A DNA stretch of 6,770 nt from Sphingopyxis sp. (GTDB lineage: Bacteria > Pseudomonadota > Alphaproteobacteria > Sphingomonadales > Sphingomonadaceae): assembly GCA_026125835.1 (NCBI GenBank), contig JAHCKJ010000119.1, forward strand, positions 1 through 6,770, given 5' to 3'. Position 1 is the first letter of the stretch; each line of letters begins with the position of its first letter. Both the position numbers and the translations under genes were made by a program. This document shows positions 1 through 4,757 of the stretch, piece by piece. The notes below the pieces were generated by a model. It had not been told where the DNA came from and ran no database searches. It saw only the letters and a program-made list of their open reading frames with translations.

Positions 1-1
1 G

Positions 2-901
2 CTCATCCGGCGCGTGTTGCCGCAGCAATATGCCGCGAACGACGCGACCCCCGCGGCGGTAATCGGCCGTGACGCGGGCGGTATTCTCGCCAATGACGAT
101 CCGCGCGCGCAGACGCCGCCGCTCGCCAAGCTGCTGACGCTCGACTGGGAGCAACTCAAACCGGCGATCGCCGACAGCTTTGCCAAGGGGGCGATCGAAA
201 TCGGGGTCGTCGGCGACATCGACGAACAGGGGGCGATCGACGCCATCGCCGCGACCTTCGGTGCGCTGCCCGCACGCCGCGCCGCGTTCGATCCGCGCGC
301 CGACGCGCGGATCCGCGAATATGCCAGGGACCGCAGCGAACGGACGCTGATCCACAAGGGACCGGCCGAACAGGCGGAACTGCGCGTATACTGGCCCGCG
401 CGCGACGACAGCGATCTGGCAGAGGCGATGCGGCTCAACTTGCTGGTGCGGGTGATGCAGCTCAAGCTGACCGAGGAACTGCGCGAACGGCTCGGTGAAA
501 GCTACAGCCCCGGCGCCGCCGCCAGCCTGTCGGACGAATTTCCGGGCTATGGCCACCTCTTTGCGGCGAGCAACGTCGATTACAAGGATCTGGCGACGAC
601 ACGCGCCGCGATCTTCGCGATTACCAAAGAATTGCGCGACGCCCCCGTCGACCCCGACCTGCTCGACCGCGCGCGGCGGCCGCTGGTCGAGGCGATGACC
701 AAGTCGCGCCGCGAAAATGCCTATTGGCTGAACTATGTCGCCAAGGCGACCAGCCGGGCCGAGCGCCTCGACCGCAGCCGCAACGGCATCGCCGAAGTCG
801 AAGCCGCAACCCCCGCAGAATTGCAGGCGCTGGCGCGCCGTTATCTGGTCGACGACAAGGCGCTGGTGATCAAGGCGGTGAGCGACAAGGCGGGGAAATA
901 G
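2..901 (+). CDS. M16 family zinc metallopeptidase (PqqL/insulinase-like), C-terminal part, 5' partial
   Basis: The reading frame is already open at base 2 and ends at TAG 899-901, giving 299 visible residues of a larger protein. The visible part looks like the C-terminal half of an M16 peptidase. One M16 lobe ends in the strand and helix IEIGVVGDID...AIAATFGALPAR. Another begins near ERTLIHKGPAEQAELRVYW and carries LTEELRERLGESYSPGA, the Arg/Tyr signature of inactive C-terminal M16 lobes that help bind substrate. It closes with the usual LQALARRYLVDDKALVIKAV. The catalytic HxxEH zinc site belongs to the N-terminal lobe and is outside the window, so activity cannot be judged. Family members of this type are usually exported and act in the periplasm; no signal peptide can be seen here. 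GTG at 14 is only an internal codon. The gene converges on the TraB/GumN pair across a 100-nt gap with a strong hairpin. M16 assignment is firm; the PqqL-like subgroup is inference. Confidence 0.88.
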   Translation, partial: LIRRVLPQQYAANDATPAAVIGRDAGGILANDDPRAQTPPLAKLLTLDWEQLKPAIADSFAKGAIEIGVVGDIDEQGAIDAIAATFGALPARRAAFDPRADARIREYARDRSERTLIHKGPAEQAELRVYWPARDDSDLAEAMRLNLLVRVMQLKLTEELRERLGESYSPGAAASLSDEFPGYGHLFAASNVDYKDLATTRAAIFAITKELRDAPVDPDLLDRARRPLVEAMTKSRRENAYWLNYVAKATSRAERLDRSRNGIAEVEAATPAELQALARRYLVDDKALVIKAVSDKAGK

Positions 902-936
902 GGGGCGGTGCCCGCTGACGACCGGAAGTCGACATA

Positions 937-966
937 GCCGATCCTCCCCCAACGGGGAGGATCGGC
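937..966. terminator. Bidirectional terminator-like hairpin between convergent genes
   Basis: A perfect 13-bp stem (937-949 with 954-966) closes a 4-nt CAAC loop. It lies 35 nt past the M16 stop and 35 nt past the stop of the convergent TraB/GumN lipoprotein gene, so it could end transcription from both sides. There is no T-run after either arm, so a classic intrinsic terminator is not proven. CTCCCC/GGGGAG hairpins of this kind recur between genes in sphingomonads, so it may also be a copy of a dispersed repeat. A second, competing pair is visible: CGGTGCC at 906-912 is complementary to GGCACCG at 964-970. Confidence 0.5.
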
Positions 967-1001
967 ACCGTCCGCTTCCCACCCCCAAGCCGCGATCAGC
1001 C

Positions 1002-1901
1002 CTATTGCACCCGCCGCACCTCGAACCCTTTCGCCGCCAACAGCGCGGGAACGCCGTCGTCGCCGACCATATGTCCCGCGCCGACCGCCATCAGCACCGT
1101 TCCGGGCCGGTCCATCCGCCGCGCCGCCCACGCGCTCCAGCGCCGGTTGCGGTCGGCGATCAGCGCCTTGCGCGCTGCGGGAACGGCGTCGACGTCCTCG
1201 TTCACGATCCGCTCCAGCGCCGCCACGTCGCCGCGTCGCCACGCCGCGGTCATGTTGGCGACCTCCGCGGGCGCCTTGTCGGCGCCGGCTGCCGCGCGGA
1301 CCAGCAAGGCACGCTGGGTCGCGTCGTCCAGCGTCTCGAACAGCATCAATTGTCCCTGGGCGGTTTCCAGCCCCGCGACGGGCTTGCCGGCTGCCTTGAA
1401 TTTGCGGGTCAGGCCCGTTTCGACCCCGTCGGCGGTCGACAATTCGGCCTTTCGCGCCGCATGCTGTCCCATCAGGATGACCAGCGCCCAGTCGTCGAGC
1501 TTGTCGCCGTCCCAGCGCGCGCCGCGATCTTCCAGCGCGCGATAACCCGCCAGCGGCTGGCCCGACAGCCGGTCGGCGATCGCGAGCGGCGCGCTGCGCC
1601 GGGCCAGCTGCTTAAATTCGTCCCCGGCCTTTTCGACCTCGGCAGGCGACAATTCCATCACCAGTTCGTCGGCGGCGGCGATGGCGTCCGCAACCGGTCC
1701 CGTCGCCCATTCGGTGCGCGGCGGCAGCGCGTGCATCGTCCCCAATATATAGATGCGCGTGTCGGCATCCTGCACCAGCCACATGGCGGGTCGCGCCTGC
1801 GGCGGCGGTTCGGCGGGTTTGCATGCGACGAGCAGCAACGGCAACAGGGCCGCCGCAAGGCGGCGACCCCATCGACCGACCGGGTGCGGCGACGGCGTCA
1901 A
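1002..1901 (-). CDS. TraB/GumN family lipoprotein, second of a tandem pair
   Basis: This 299-residue protein matches the TraB/GumN (Tiki-like) family. The pattern is a GTMH motif at residues 54-57, a conserved acidic VMEL (Glu83), KPVAGLET in mid-protein, NRRW at 252-255 and VGAGHMVG (His277) near the C-terminus. In the eukaryotic Tiki relatives the GxxH histidine and nearby acidic residues are metal ligands of a protease; a role here is inferred only. The N-terminus has basic residues, a hydrophobic stretch and the lipobox LVAC with Cys27 followed by KPAEPPP, so the mature protein should be lipid-anchored, probably in the outer membrane. I chose the TTG at 1901 because it overlaps the upstream TGA (1898-1900) as TTGA and leaves a proper lipoprotein signal. 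The frame is open back to 2141, but that extension is antisense-like Arg/Gly-rich sequence overlapping the previous gene. No clear Shine-Dalgarno precedes the TTG, which fits translational coupling. Confidence 0.85.
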   Translation of the reverse strand: MTPSPHPVGRWGRRLAAALLPLLLVACKPAEPPPQARPAMWLVQDADTRIYILGTMHALPPRTEWATGPVADAIAAADELVMELSPAEVEKAGDEFKQLARRSAPLAIADRLSGQPLAGYRALEDRGARWDGDKLDDWALVILMGQHAARKAELSTADGVETGLTRKFKAAGKPVAGLETAQGQLMLFETLDDATQRALLVRAAAGADKAPAEVANMTAAWRRGDVAALERIVNEDVDAVPAARKALIADRNRRWSAWAARRMDRPGTVLMAVGAGHMVGDDGVPALLAAKGFEVRRVQ

Positions 1902-2839
1902 TAGTCGACGCGCGTCGCGGTCAGTCCGCGCTCGGCCAGATAATCCTGCAGGCTTTTTTCGCCCGCCAGGTGGCCCGCGCCGACCGCGACAAAGACCGTG
2001 CCGGGCTGTTCCATGCGCGCCTTGATCTGGTCGGCCCAACGCTGGTTGCGGCCATAAAGCAGGGTCTGCGCCAGTTCGGGGGTCGCCGCCATGCTTTCGT
2101 TCATCGCGGCGGCCAGCCCGTCCGGGTCGCCTTTGGCCCACAGGACGACCAGATTGTCGAGCGCGGGGCCCAGCCGGTCGAGATCCTTGACCACCGAGTT
2201 CAGGAACGCGACCTGCTGAATTTCGGGCAAGCCGTCGAATAAGCCGAGCTGTTCCTCCAGCGTTTCGAACCCGCTAACCGGCTTGCCGCTTTCCTTGGCA
2301 AATTTGGTCAGTTGCTTTTCCGCGCGCTGTTGGGGGTCGTAGCCATATTTGGTCAGCGGCAGCACCGACAAGGTGATCGCGGGGAGCCACGGCTTGAACA
2401 TGTCGAACGCGTTCGCAGGCAGGCCCAGGCCGGTCAGCGCCGCCTGATAGGCCTTCAGCTCGTCGGCGGTCAGGCGCGAGGGCAGGGTCTTGCCCGACCG
2501 GTCCATGGCCATCGGCATCATCGTCTGCGCGGCTGCGGCCTGGTCGTCGGGCAGTACGAGTTCGAGCACCATCTCGTCCGACTTGTCAAAGGCGTCCTTG
2601 ACCGCCGCGTCGAACCAGCTGAGCCCGGGCTTCAGCACATGGACCGTTCCGAACAGATAGACGGTCGTGTCCTCGTCCTTGACCACCCACAGCGCCGGAT
2701 TGGCCTCGGTCGGCGCGGTCGCGGTCGCGGCGGCAGCGGGCTCGGCGGCGACGGCGACATTGCCGCCGGGCAGCACCGCGCACTGGGCAAAGGGGATGGC
2801 CGCACAGGTGACGGCAAGGGTCTTGAGCCATTTCTTCAC
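1898..2839 (-). CDS. TraB/GumN family secreted protein, first of a tandem pair
   Basis: This 313-residue TraB/GumN protein shows LFGTVH (residues 62-67), VLELVLP with Glu93, GKPVSGFETLEEQLGLF, RNQRW and VGAGHLAG (His290). Its histidine-to-glutamate spacing of 26 matches the downstream paralogue exactly. The N-terminus MKKWLKTLAV... is a Sec signal with probable cleavage after residue 32 (VAA/EP). FAQC is not a good lipobox, so this copy is predicted to be soluble in the periplasm, unlike its lipoprotein neighbour. The start is GTG at 2839, preceded at 9 nt by AAGGA. An in-frame TTG at 2857 would add six residues, but it lies upstream of that ribosome site. The membrane-protein gene ends 67 nt upstream on the same strand, so the gene may be co-transcribed with it. 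The gene is coupled to the next one by a TTGA overlap. Substrate and activity are unknown. Confidence 0.87.
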   Translation of the reverse strand: MKKWLKTLAVTCAAIPFAQCAVLPGGNVAVAAEPAAAATATAPTEANPALWVVKDEDTTVYLFGTVHVLKPGLSWFDAAVKDAFDKSDEMVLELVLPDDQAAAAQTMMPMAMDRSGKTLPSRLTADELKAYQAALTGLGLPANAFDMFKPWLPAITLSVLPLTKYGYDPQQRAEKQLTKFAKESGKPVSGFETLEEQLGLFDGLPEIQQVAFLNSVVKDLDRLGPALDNLVVLWAKGDPDGLAAAMNESMAATPELAQTLLYGRNQRWADQIKARMEQPGTVFVAVGAGHLAGEKSLQDYLAERGLTATRVDY

Positions 2840-2848
2840 GGGAGAATA

Positions 2849-2853
2849 TCCTT
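2849..2853 (-). promoter_or_regulatory. Ribosome binding site setting the GTG start of the first TraB/GumN gene
   Basis: The minus strand reads AAGGA followed by nine bases and GTG. This favours the GTG at 2839 over the in-frame TTG at 2857, which lies upstream of the site and has no comparable sequence before it. Confidence 0.6.
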
Positions 2854-2906
2854 TCAATATTGGCCTTTATGGCCGGAACTTACGGGGAAGGGGAGAGCAA
2901 ATCCGA

Positions 2907-3332
2907 TCAGCGAAACTTGAACCAGAAATAGAATGTCATGTTGGCGACCAGCGACAGGGCAAACAGCGGCATCGCCTCGACCGGCGGTGCCAGATCGGCG
3001 CGCCACAAGACCCACCAGACGGGGCAGGGAAAGATGAAGGCGTAAAAGCCTGCGACCGCGCCGAGATGATAGGCTTGGCGTTCATGGTCGTCGACGGTGC
3101 GATGGTAGAGGACCAACGCGATCGCCAGCCCGACGACCCACATCGCCGACAAAGCGATCGCGACCGCGGGCGTCATCGCCGCGTCGCCGCTTTCGGACGC
3201 AGCCTTGTTATATCCGGCAAAGCCGCCCGCCGGCATAACGGTGCCAAGGCCGATGGCGACCGGCCAGACGGTGCGGGGTGCGCGGCGCTCTTGCGGCTCC
3301 ATGTCCATCATCATGTCATTCGTGACCGTCAT
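2907..3332 (-). CDS. Small predicted four-helix membrane protein, partner of the HTH gene
   Basis: I do not recognise a named family for this 141-residue protein. It has a Met- and Asp-rich polar N-terminus (residues 1-20), then hydrophobic stretches at about 22-40, 55-75, 88-110 and 120-138, consistent with four inner-membrane helices. A charged DDHERQAYH segment (81-89) lies between helices two and three, and the protein ends in aromatic/basic YFWFKFR. The ATG at 3332 lies inside the end of the HTH gene (17-nt overlap) and has GAGGA eight bases upstream, so translation is probably coupled to the regulator. The frame stays open upstream to 3422, but there it is Arg/Ser-rich shadow sequence of the HTH gene. 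Small XRE regulators followed by a multi-pass membrane protein are a common pairing, often with the membrane partner thought to act with or respond to the regulator. That role is inference here. Confidence 0.75.
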   Translation of the reverse strand: MTVTNDMMMDMEPQERRAPRTVWPVAIGLGTVMPAGGFAGYNKAASESGDAAMTPAVAIALSAMWVVGLAIALVLYHRTVDDHERQAYHLGAVAGFYAFIFPCPVWWVLWRADLAPPVEAMPLFALSLVANMTFYFWFKFR

Positions 3333-3513
3333 CGAAAATGTCCTCGATCGGCATGTCGAACAGCCGCGCCAGCTTGAACGCGAGCGGCAGCGACGGGTCG
3401 TATTTCCCCGTTTCGATCGCATTCACCGCCTGCCGCGATACGTCGAGCCGGTCGGCCAGTTCGGCCTGGCTCCAGTTCCGCATCGCGCGCAGCACCTTCA
3501 ACCGGTTGTTCAT
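3316..3513 (-). CDS. XRE/Cro-type helix-turn-helix transcriptional regulator
   Basis: This is a compact 65-residue DNA-binding protein made up almost entirely of one HTH_3 domain. It starts MNNRLKVLRAMRNW, helix two is SQAELADRL, the recognition helix is SRQAVNAIETGKYDP, and the end LPLAFKLARLFDMPIEDIF is typical of the short YozG-like single-domain regulators. The start at 3513 gives the N-terminus usual for this group and has CGGA six bases upstream. An in-frame ATG at 3519 would add Met-Pro. It is the first gene of the minus-strand cluster and overlaps the membrane-protein gene by 17 nt. Repeated TGACAT half-sites and a TTGACA box lie just upstream, so autoregulation is a reasonable guess. 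There is no ligand or dimer domain beyond the HTH core. Family assignment is firm; regulatory targets are inferred. Confidence 0.87.
   Translation of the reverse strand: MNNRLKVLRAMRNWSQAELADRLDVSRQAVNAIETGKYDPSLPLAFKLARLFDMPIEDIFDDGHE
3341..3345 (-). promoter_or_regulatory. Ribosome binding site inside the HTH gene for the membrane-protein gene
   Basis: The minus strand reads GAGGA, eight bases, then ATG at 3332. It lies within the last codons of the HTH gene, supports this start over the later ATG cluster (MMMDM), and fits coupled translation of the two genes. Confidence 0.6.
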
Positions 3514-3541
3514 CGGCATTCCGTCATGCGACCCTGACCGA

Positions 3542-3588
3542 ATGTCAGGTGTTATTGACTAAATGACATGATTCGCTGACCATGTCAA
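3542..3588 (-). promoter_or_regulatory. Putative promoter and operator of the HTH gene (ATGTCA/TGACAT half-sites)
   Basis: Three copies of one hexamer lie within 47 bp: ATGTCA at 3542-3547, its complement TGACAT at 3564-3569, and ATGTCA again at 3582-3587. The first two form an inverted repeat with 16 bp between. On the minus strand the outermost copy overlaps a perfect TTGACA -35 box (3583-3588). A -10 at suitable spacing (CATTTA near 3560-3565) is weak. The local sequence is AT-rich compared with its surroundings. A small HTH repressor binding here would cover its own promoter. Promoter and operator are inferred from sequence only. Confidence 0.35.
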
Positions 3589-3717
3589 CAACGCCTTACA
3601 TTTTGCAATGCGAGGATGACATCGGGGGCGAATATGAACGTGCCGGTCCCTTGACCGTGCGGCCCCGCTGGGCCAAGGGCGGCGGACATTGTTGCACCTG
3701 CGAAAGACGGGAAAAAG
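3589..3717 (+). other. glyQ leader region
   Basis: This is non-coding sequence between the divergent HTH promoter region and glyQ. On the plus strand a TTGACT at 3556-3561 with a poor GACCAT (3579-3584) 17 bp later is the best promoter candidate, and is weak. A short hairpin GGCCC/GGGCC (3661-3665 with 3670-3674) lies in the leader. GGGA at 3709-3712 is the probable glyQ ribosome site, five bases before the GTG. I see no T-box or other recognisable riboswitch. An open frame from ATG 3582 runs through into glyQ in another frame and is not believed to be a gene. Confidence 0.35.
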
Positions 3718-4641
3718 GTGGCCGACGCGGCGGAAAAGAAAGCGCTCAGCTTTCAGGACATGATCCTGACGCTCCACAATTATTGGAGCGCGCGCGGCTG
3801 CGCGATCCTGCAGCCCTATGACATGCGGGTGGGGGCAGGGACGTTCCACCCCGCGACAACGCTGCGCAGCCTGGGGCCAGAGCCGTGGAACGTCGCCTAT
3901 GTCCAGCCGAGCCGCCGGCCTACGGATGGCCGCTATGGCGAGAACCCGAACCGGCTCCAGCATTATTACCAATATCAGGTGATCCTGAAGCCGTCGCCCG
4001 CCGACCTGCAGGAGCAATATCTGGGAAGCCTCGCCGCGATCGGCATCGACCCGCTGCTCCACGATATCCGCTTTGTCGAGGATGACTGGGAAAGCCCGAC
4101 ACTCGGCGCGTGGGGGCTGGGCTGGGAAGTCTGGTGCGACGGGATGGAAGTCACCCAGTTCACCTATTTCCAGCAGATGGGCGGCTTCGACTGCAAGCCC
4201 GTCGCGGGCGAGCTGACCTATGGGCTCGAACGCCTCGCCATGTATATCCAGAATGTCGACAATGTATACGACCTGCGCTTTTCCGACCCCGTCGGCGACG
4301 TGCCGGGGGTGAGCTATGGTGACGTGTTCCTTGAAAACGAACGGCAATTCTCGAAATGGAATTTCGAGGTCGCCGACACGGACAGCCTGTTCGCGGGGTT
4401 CAAGGCGGCCGAGGCGGAATGCCAGCGCGCGATCGCCGCGAACGTGCCGCTCGCCGCCTATGACCAGGCGATCGAGGCGAGCCACCTCTTCAACCTGCTC
4501 CAGGCGCGCGGCGTCATCAGCGTGCAGGAACGCGCCAACTACATGGCGCGCGTCCGCGACCTCGCGAAGGGCAGCTGCAAGGCGTGGATCGACAGCCAGT
4601 CCGACAGTTGGACCGCAAAATATCCGGGGTGGACGCTGTGA
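3718..4641 (+). CDS. glyQ: Glycyl-tRNA synthetase alpha subunit
   Basis: This is the catalytic-core subunit of the alpha2beta2 bacterial glycyl-tRNA synthetase, which charges tRNA-Gly with glycine at the cost of ATP in the cytoplasm. At 307 residues it is the usual size (about 300). Conserved stretches run in order: LSFQDMILTLHNYWSARGC (10-28), LQPYDMRVGAGTFHPATTLR (31-50), then PWNVAYVQPSRRPTDGRYG (56-74) with NRLQHYYQYQVILKP, the class II motif 2 region with its ATP-binding arginines. Further on are WESPTLGAWGLGWEVW and the motif 3 region CKPVAGELTYGLERLAMYIQ. The start is GTG at 3718, with GGGA five bases upstream; no other start codon fits in frame. glyS follows on the same strand. The TGA stop lies in a CGCTGTGA sequence that is repeated just before glyS, the likely site of an insertion. 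The gene looks intact, with codon use like its neighbours. Confidence 0.97.
   Translation: MADAAEKKALSFQDMILTLHNYWSARGCAILQPYDMRVGAGTFHPATTLRSLGPEPWNVAYVQPSRRPTDGRYGENPNRLQHYYQYQVILKPSPADLQEQYLGSLAAIGIDPLLHDIRFVEDDWESPTLGAWGLGWEVWCDGMEVTQFTYFQQMGGFDCKPVAGELTYGLERLAMYIQNVDNVYDLRFSDPVGDVPGVSYGDVFLENERQFSKWNFEVADTDSLFAGFKAAEAECQRAIAANVPLAAYDQAIEASHLFNLLQARGVISVQERANYMARVRDLAKGSCKAWIDSQSDSWTAKYPGWTL
4634..4641 (+). repeat. Left copy of 8-bp direct repeat CGCTGTGA (glyQ stop)
   Basis: CGCTGTGA contains the glyQ TGA stop and, one frame over, a GTG at 4638-4640 with GGGG eight bases upstream (4626-4629). The identical octamer recurs at 4750-4757, where its GTG is the glyS start. The two copies bracket the palindromic element and could be a target-site duplication. 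Confidence 0.5.
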
Positions 4642-4648
4642 TGGCGGG

Positions 4649-4744
4649 CTCAATAAATAGGGACAGTCCCTATTTAATTATCGCGCGCGCTATGTGCTGC
4701 ACGGACAGTTTGCGATTAAATGGGGACTGTCCCTATTTATTGAG
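4649..4744. repeat. REP/MITE-like palindromic element between glyQ and glyS
   Basis: Two 30-nt arms (4649-4678 and 4715-4744) are complementary with one mismatch, separated by 36 nt. Each arm is also a palindrome centred on GGGAC/GTCCC. The left one is 11+1+11 (4654-4676) and perfect; the right one (4717-4739) is perfect except for one G:T pair. The element can therefore fold as one long stem-loop or two short hairpins. AAATAGGGAC-type palindromes ending in AT-rich sequence resemble repetitive extragenic palindromes linked to RAYT-type transposases, but no transposase is in the window, so the family is inference. It is clearly more AT-rich than the flanking genes. The terminal GAG of the right arm also forms part of the glyS ribosome site. 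Confidence 0.75.
4654..4681 (+). terminator. Possible attenuator hairpin in the glyQ-glyS transcript
   Basis: In RNA the left arm folds into an 11-bp stem with the GGGAC/GUCCC core and is followed by UAUUUAAUUAU, an AU-rich tail reminiscent of an intrinsic terminator. If it works as one, it would lower glyS expression relative to glyQ. The tail is mixed A and U rather than a U-run and the loop is only one nucleotide before the stem frays, so strength is doubtful. The alternative long stem with the right arm would compete with it. Confidence 0.2.
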
Positions 4745-4746
4745 GG
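4742..4746 (+). promoter_or_regulatory. Ribosome binding site of glyS, partly supplied by the palindromic element
   Basis: GAGGG lies seven bases before the GTG at 4754. Its first three bases are the last three of the element's right arm, so the element appears to have provided glyS with a new ribosome site. A stem formed by the two arms would partly hide it. Confidence 0.5.
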
Positions 4747-4749
4747 ATG

Positions 4750-4757
4750 CGCTGTGA
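4750..4757 (+). repeat. Right copy of 8-bp direct repeat CGCTGTGA (glyS start)
   Basis: This is identical to 4634-4641. It holds the glyS GTG (4754-4756) and the TGA stop of the 39-codon bridging frame (4755-4757). With the left copy it brackets 108 bp containing the inverted repeat. Confidence 0.5.

Larger units (their letters stand above)
4638..4757 (+). other. 39-codon frame bridging glyQ and glyS through the palindromic element
   Basis: Starting at GTG 4638 (or ATG 4641, overlapping the glyQ stop as TGATG), a frame stays open through the whole element and stops at TGA 4755-4757, which overlaps the glyS GTG as GTGA. It encodes repeat-derived peptides such as NRDSPYLI and NGDCPYLL. It has no recognisable domain. 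It may simply be the old glyS start now reading the inserted DNA. If translated, it would carry ribosomes to the new glyS start. Expression is not shown, and I do not call it a gene with confidence. Confidence 0.2.

Noticed and set aside
1902..2141. Upstream extension of the second TraB/GumN frame
   Set aside because: It overlaps the coding end of the first TraB gene, is Arg/Gly-rich shadow sequence, and would bury the lipoprotein signal inside the protein.
2862..2874. GGCCTTTATGGCC palindrome before the first TraB gene as a terminator or operator
   Set aside because: The stem is only four base pairs and no T-run or conserved half-site accompanies it.
3510..3527. Five-codon minus-strand upstream frame (MTECR) ending on the HTH ATG
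   Set aside because: It overlaps the HTH start as ATGA but is too short to separate from chance, and is weakened by the alternative start at 3519.
3582..3821. 79-codon plus-strand frame from ATG 3582 with a HCCTCE cysteine cluster
   Set aside because: Two thirds would precede glyQ and the rest overlaps it out of frame. It has no ribosome site and no family resemblance, and is more likely leader sequence.
3559..4653. 364-codon open frame on the minus strand opposite glyQ
   Set aside because: It is fully antisense to an unmistakable glyQ. Long open frames opposite GC-rich genes are common, and its sequence has no recognisable family.
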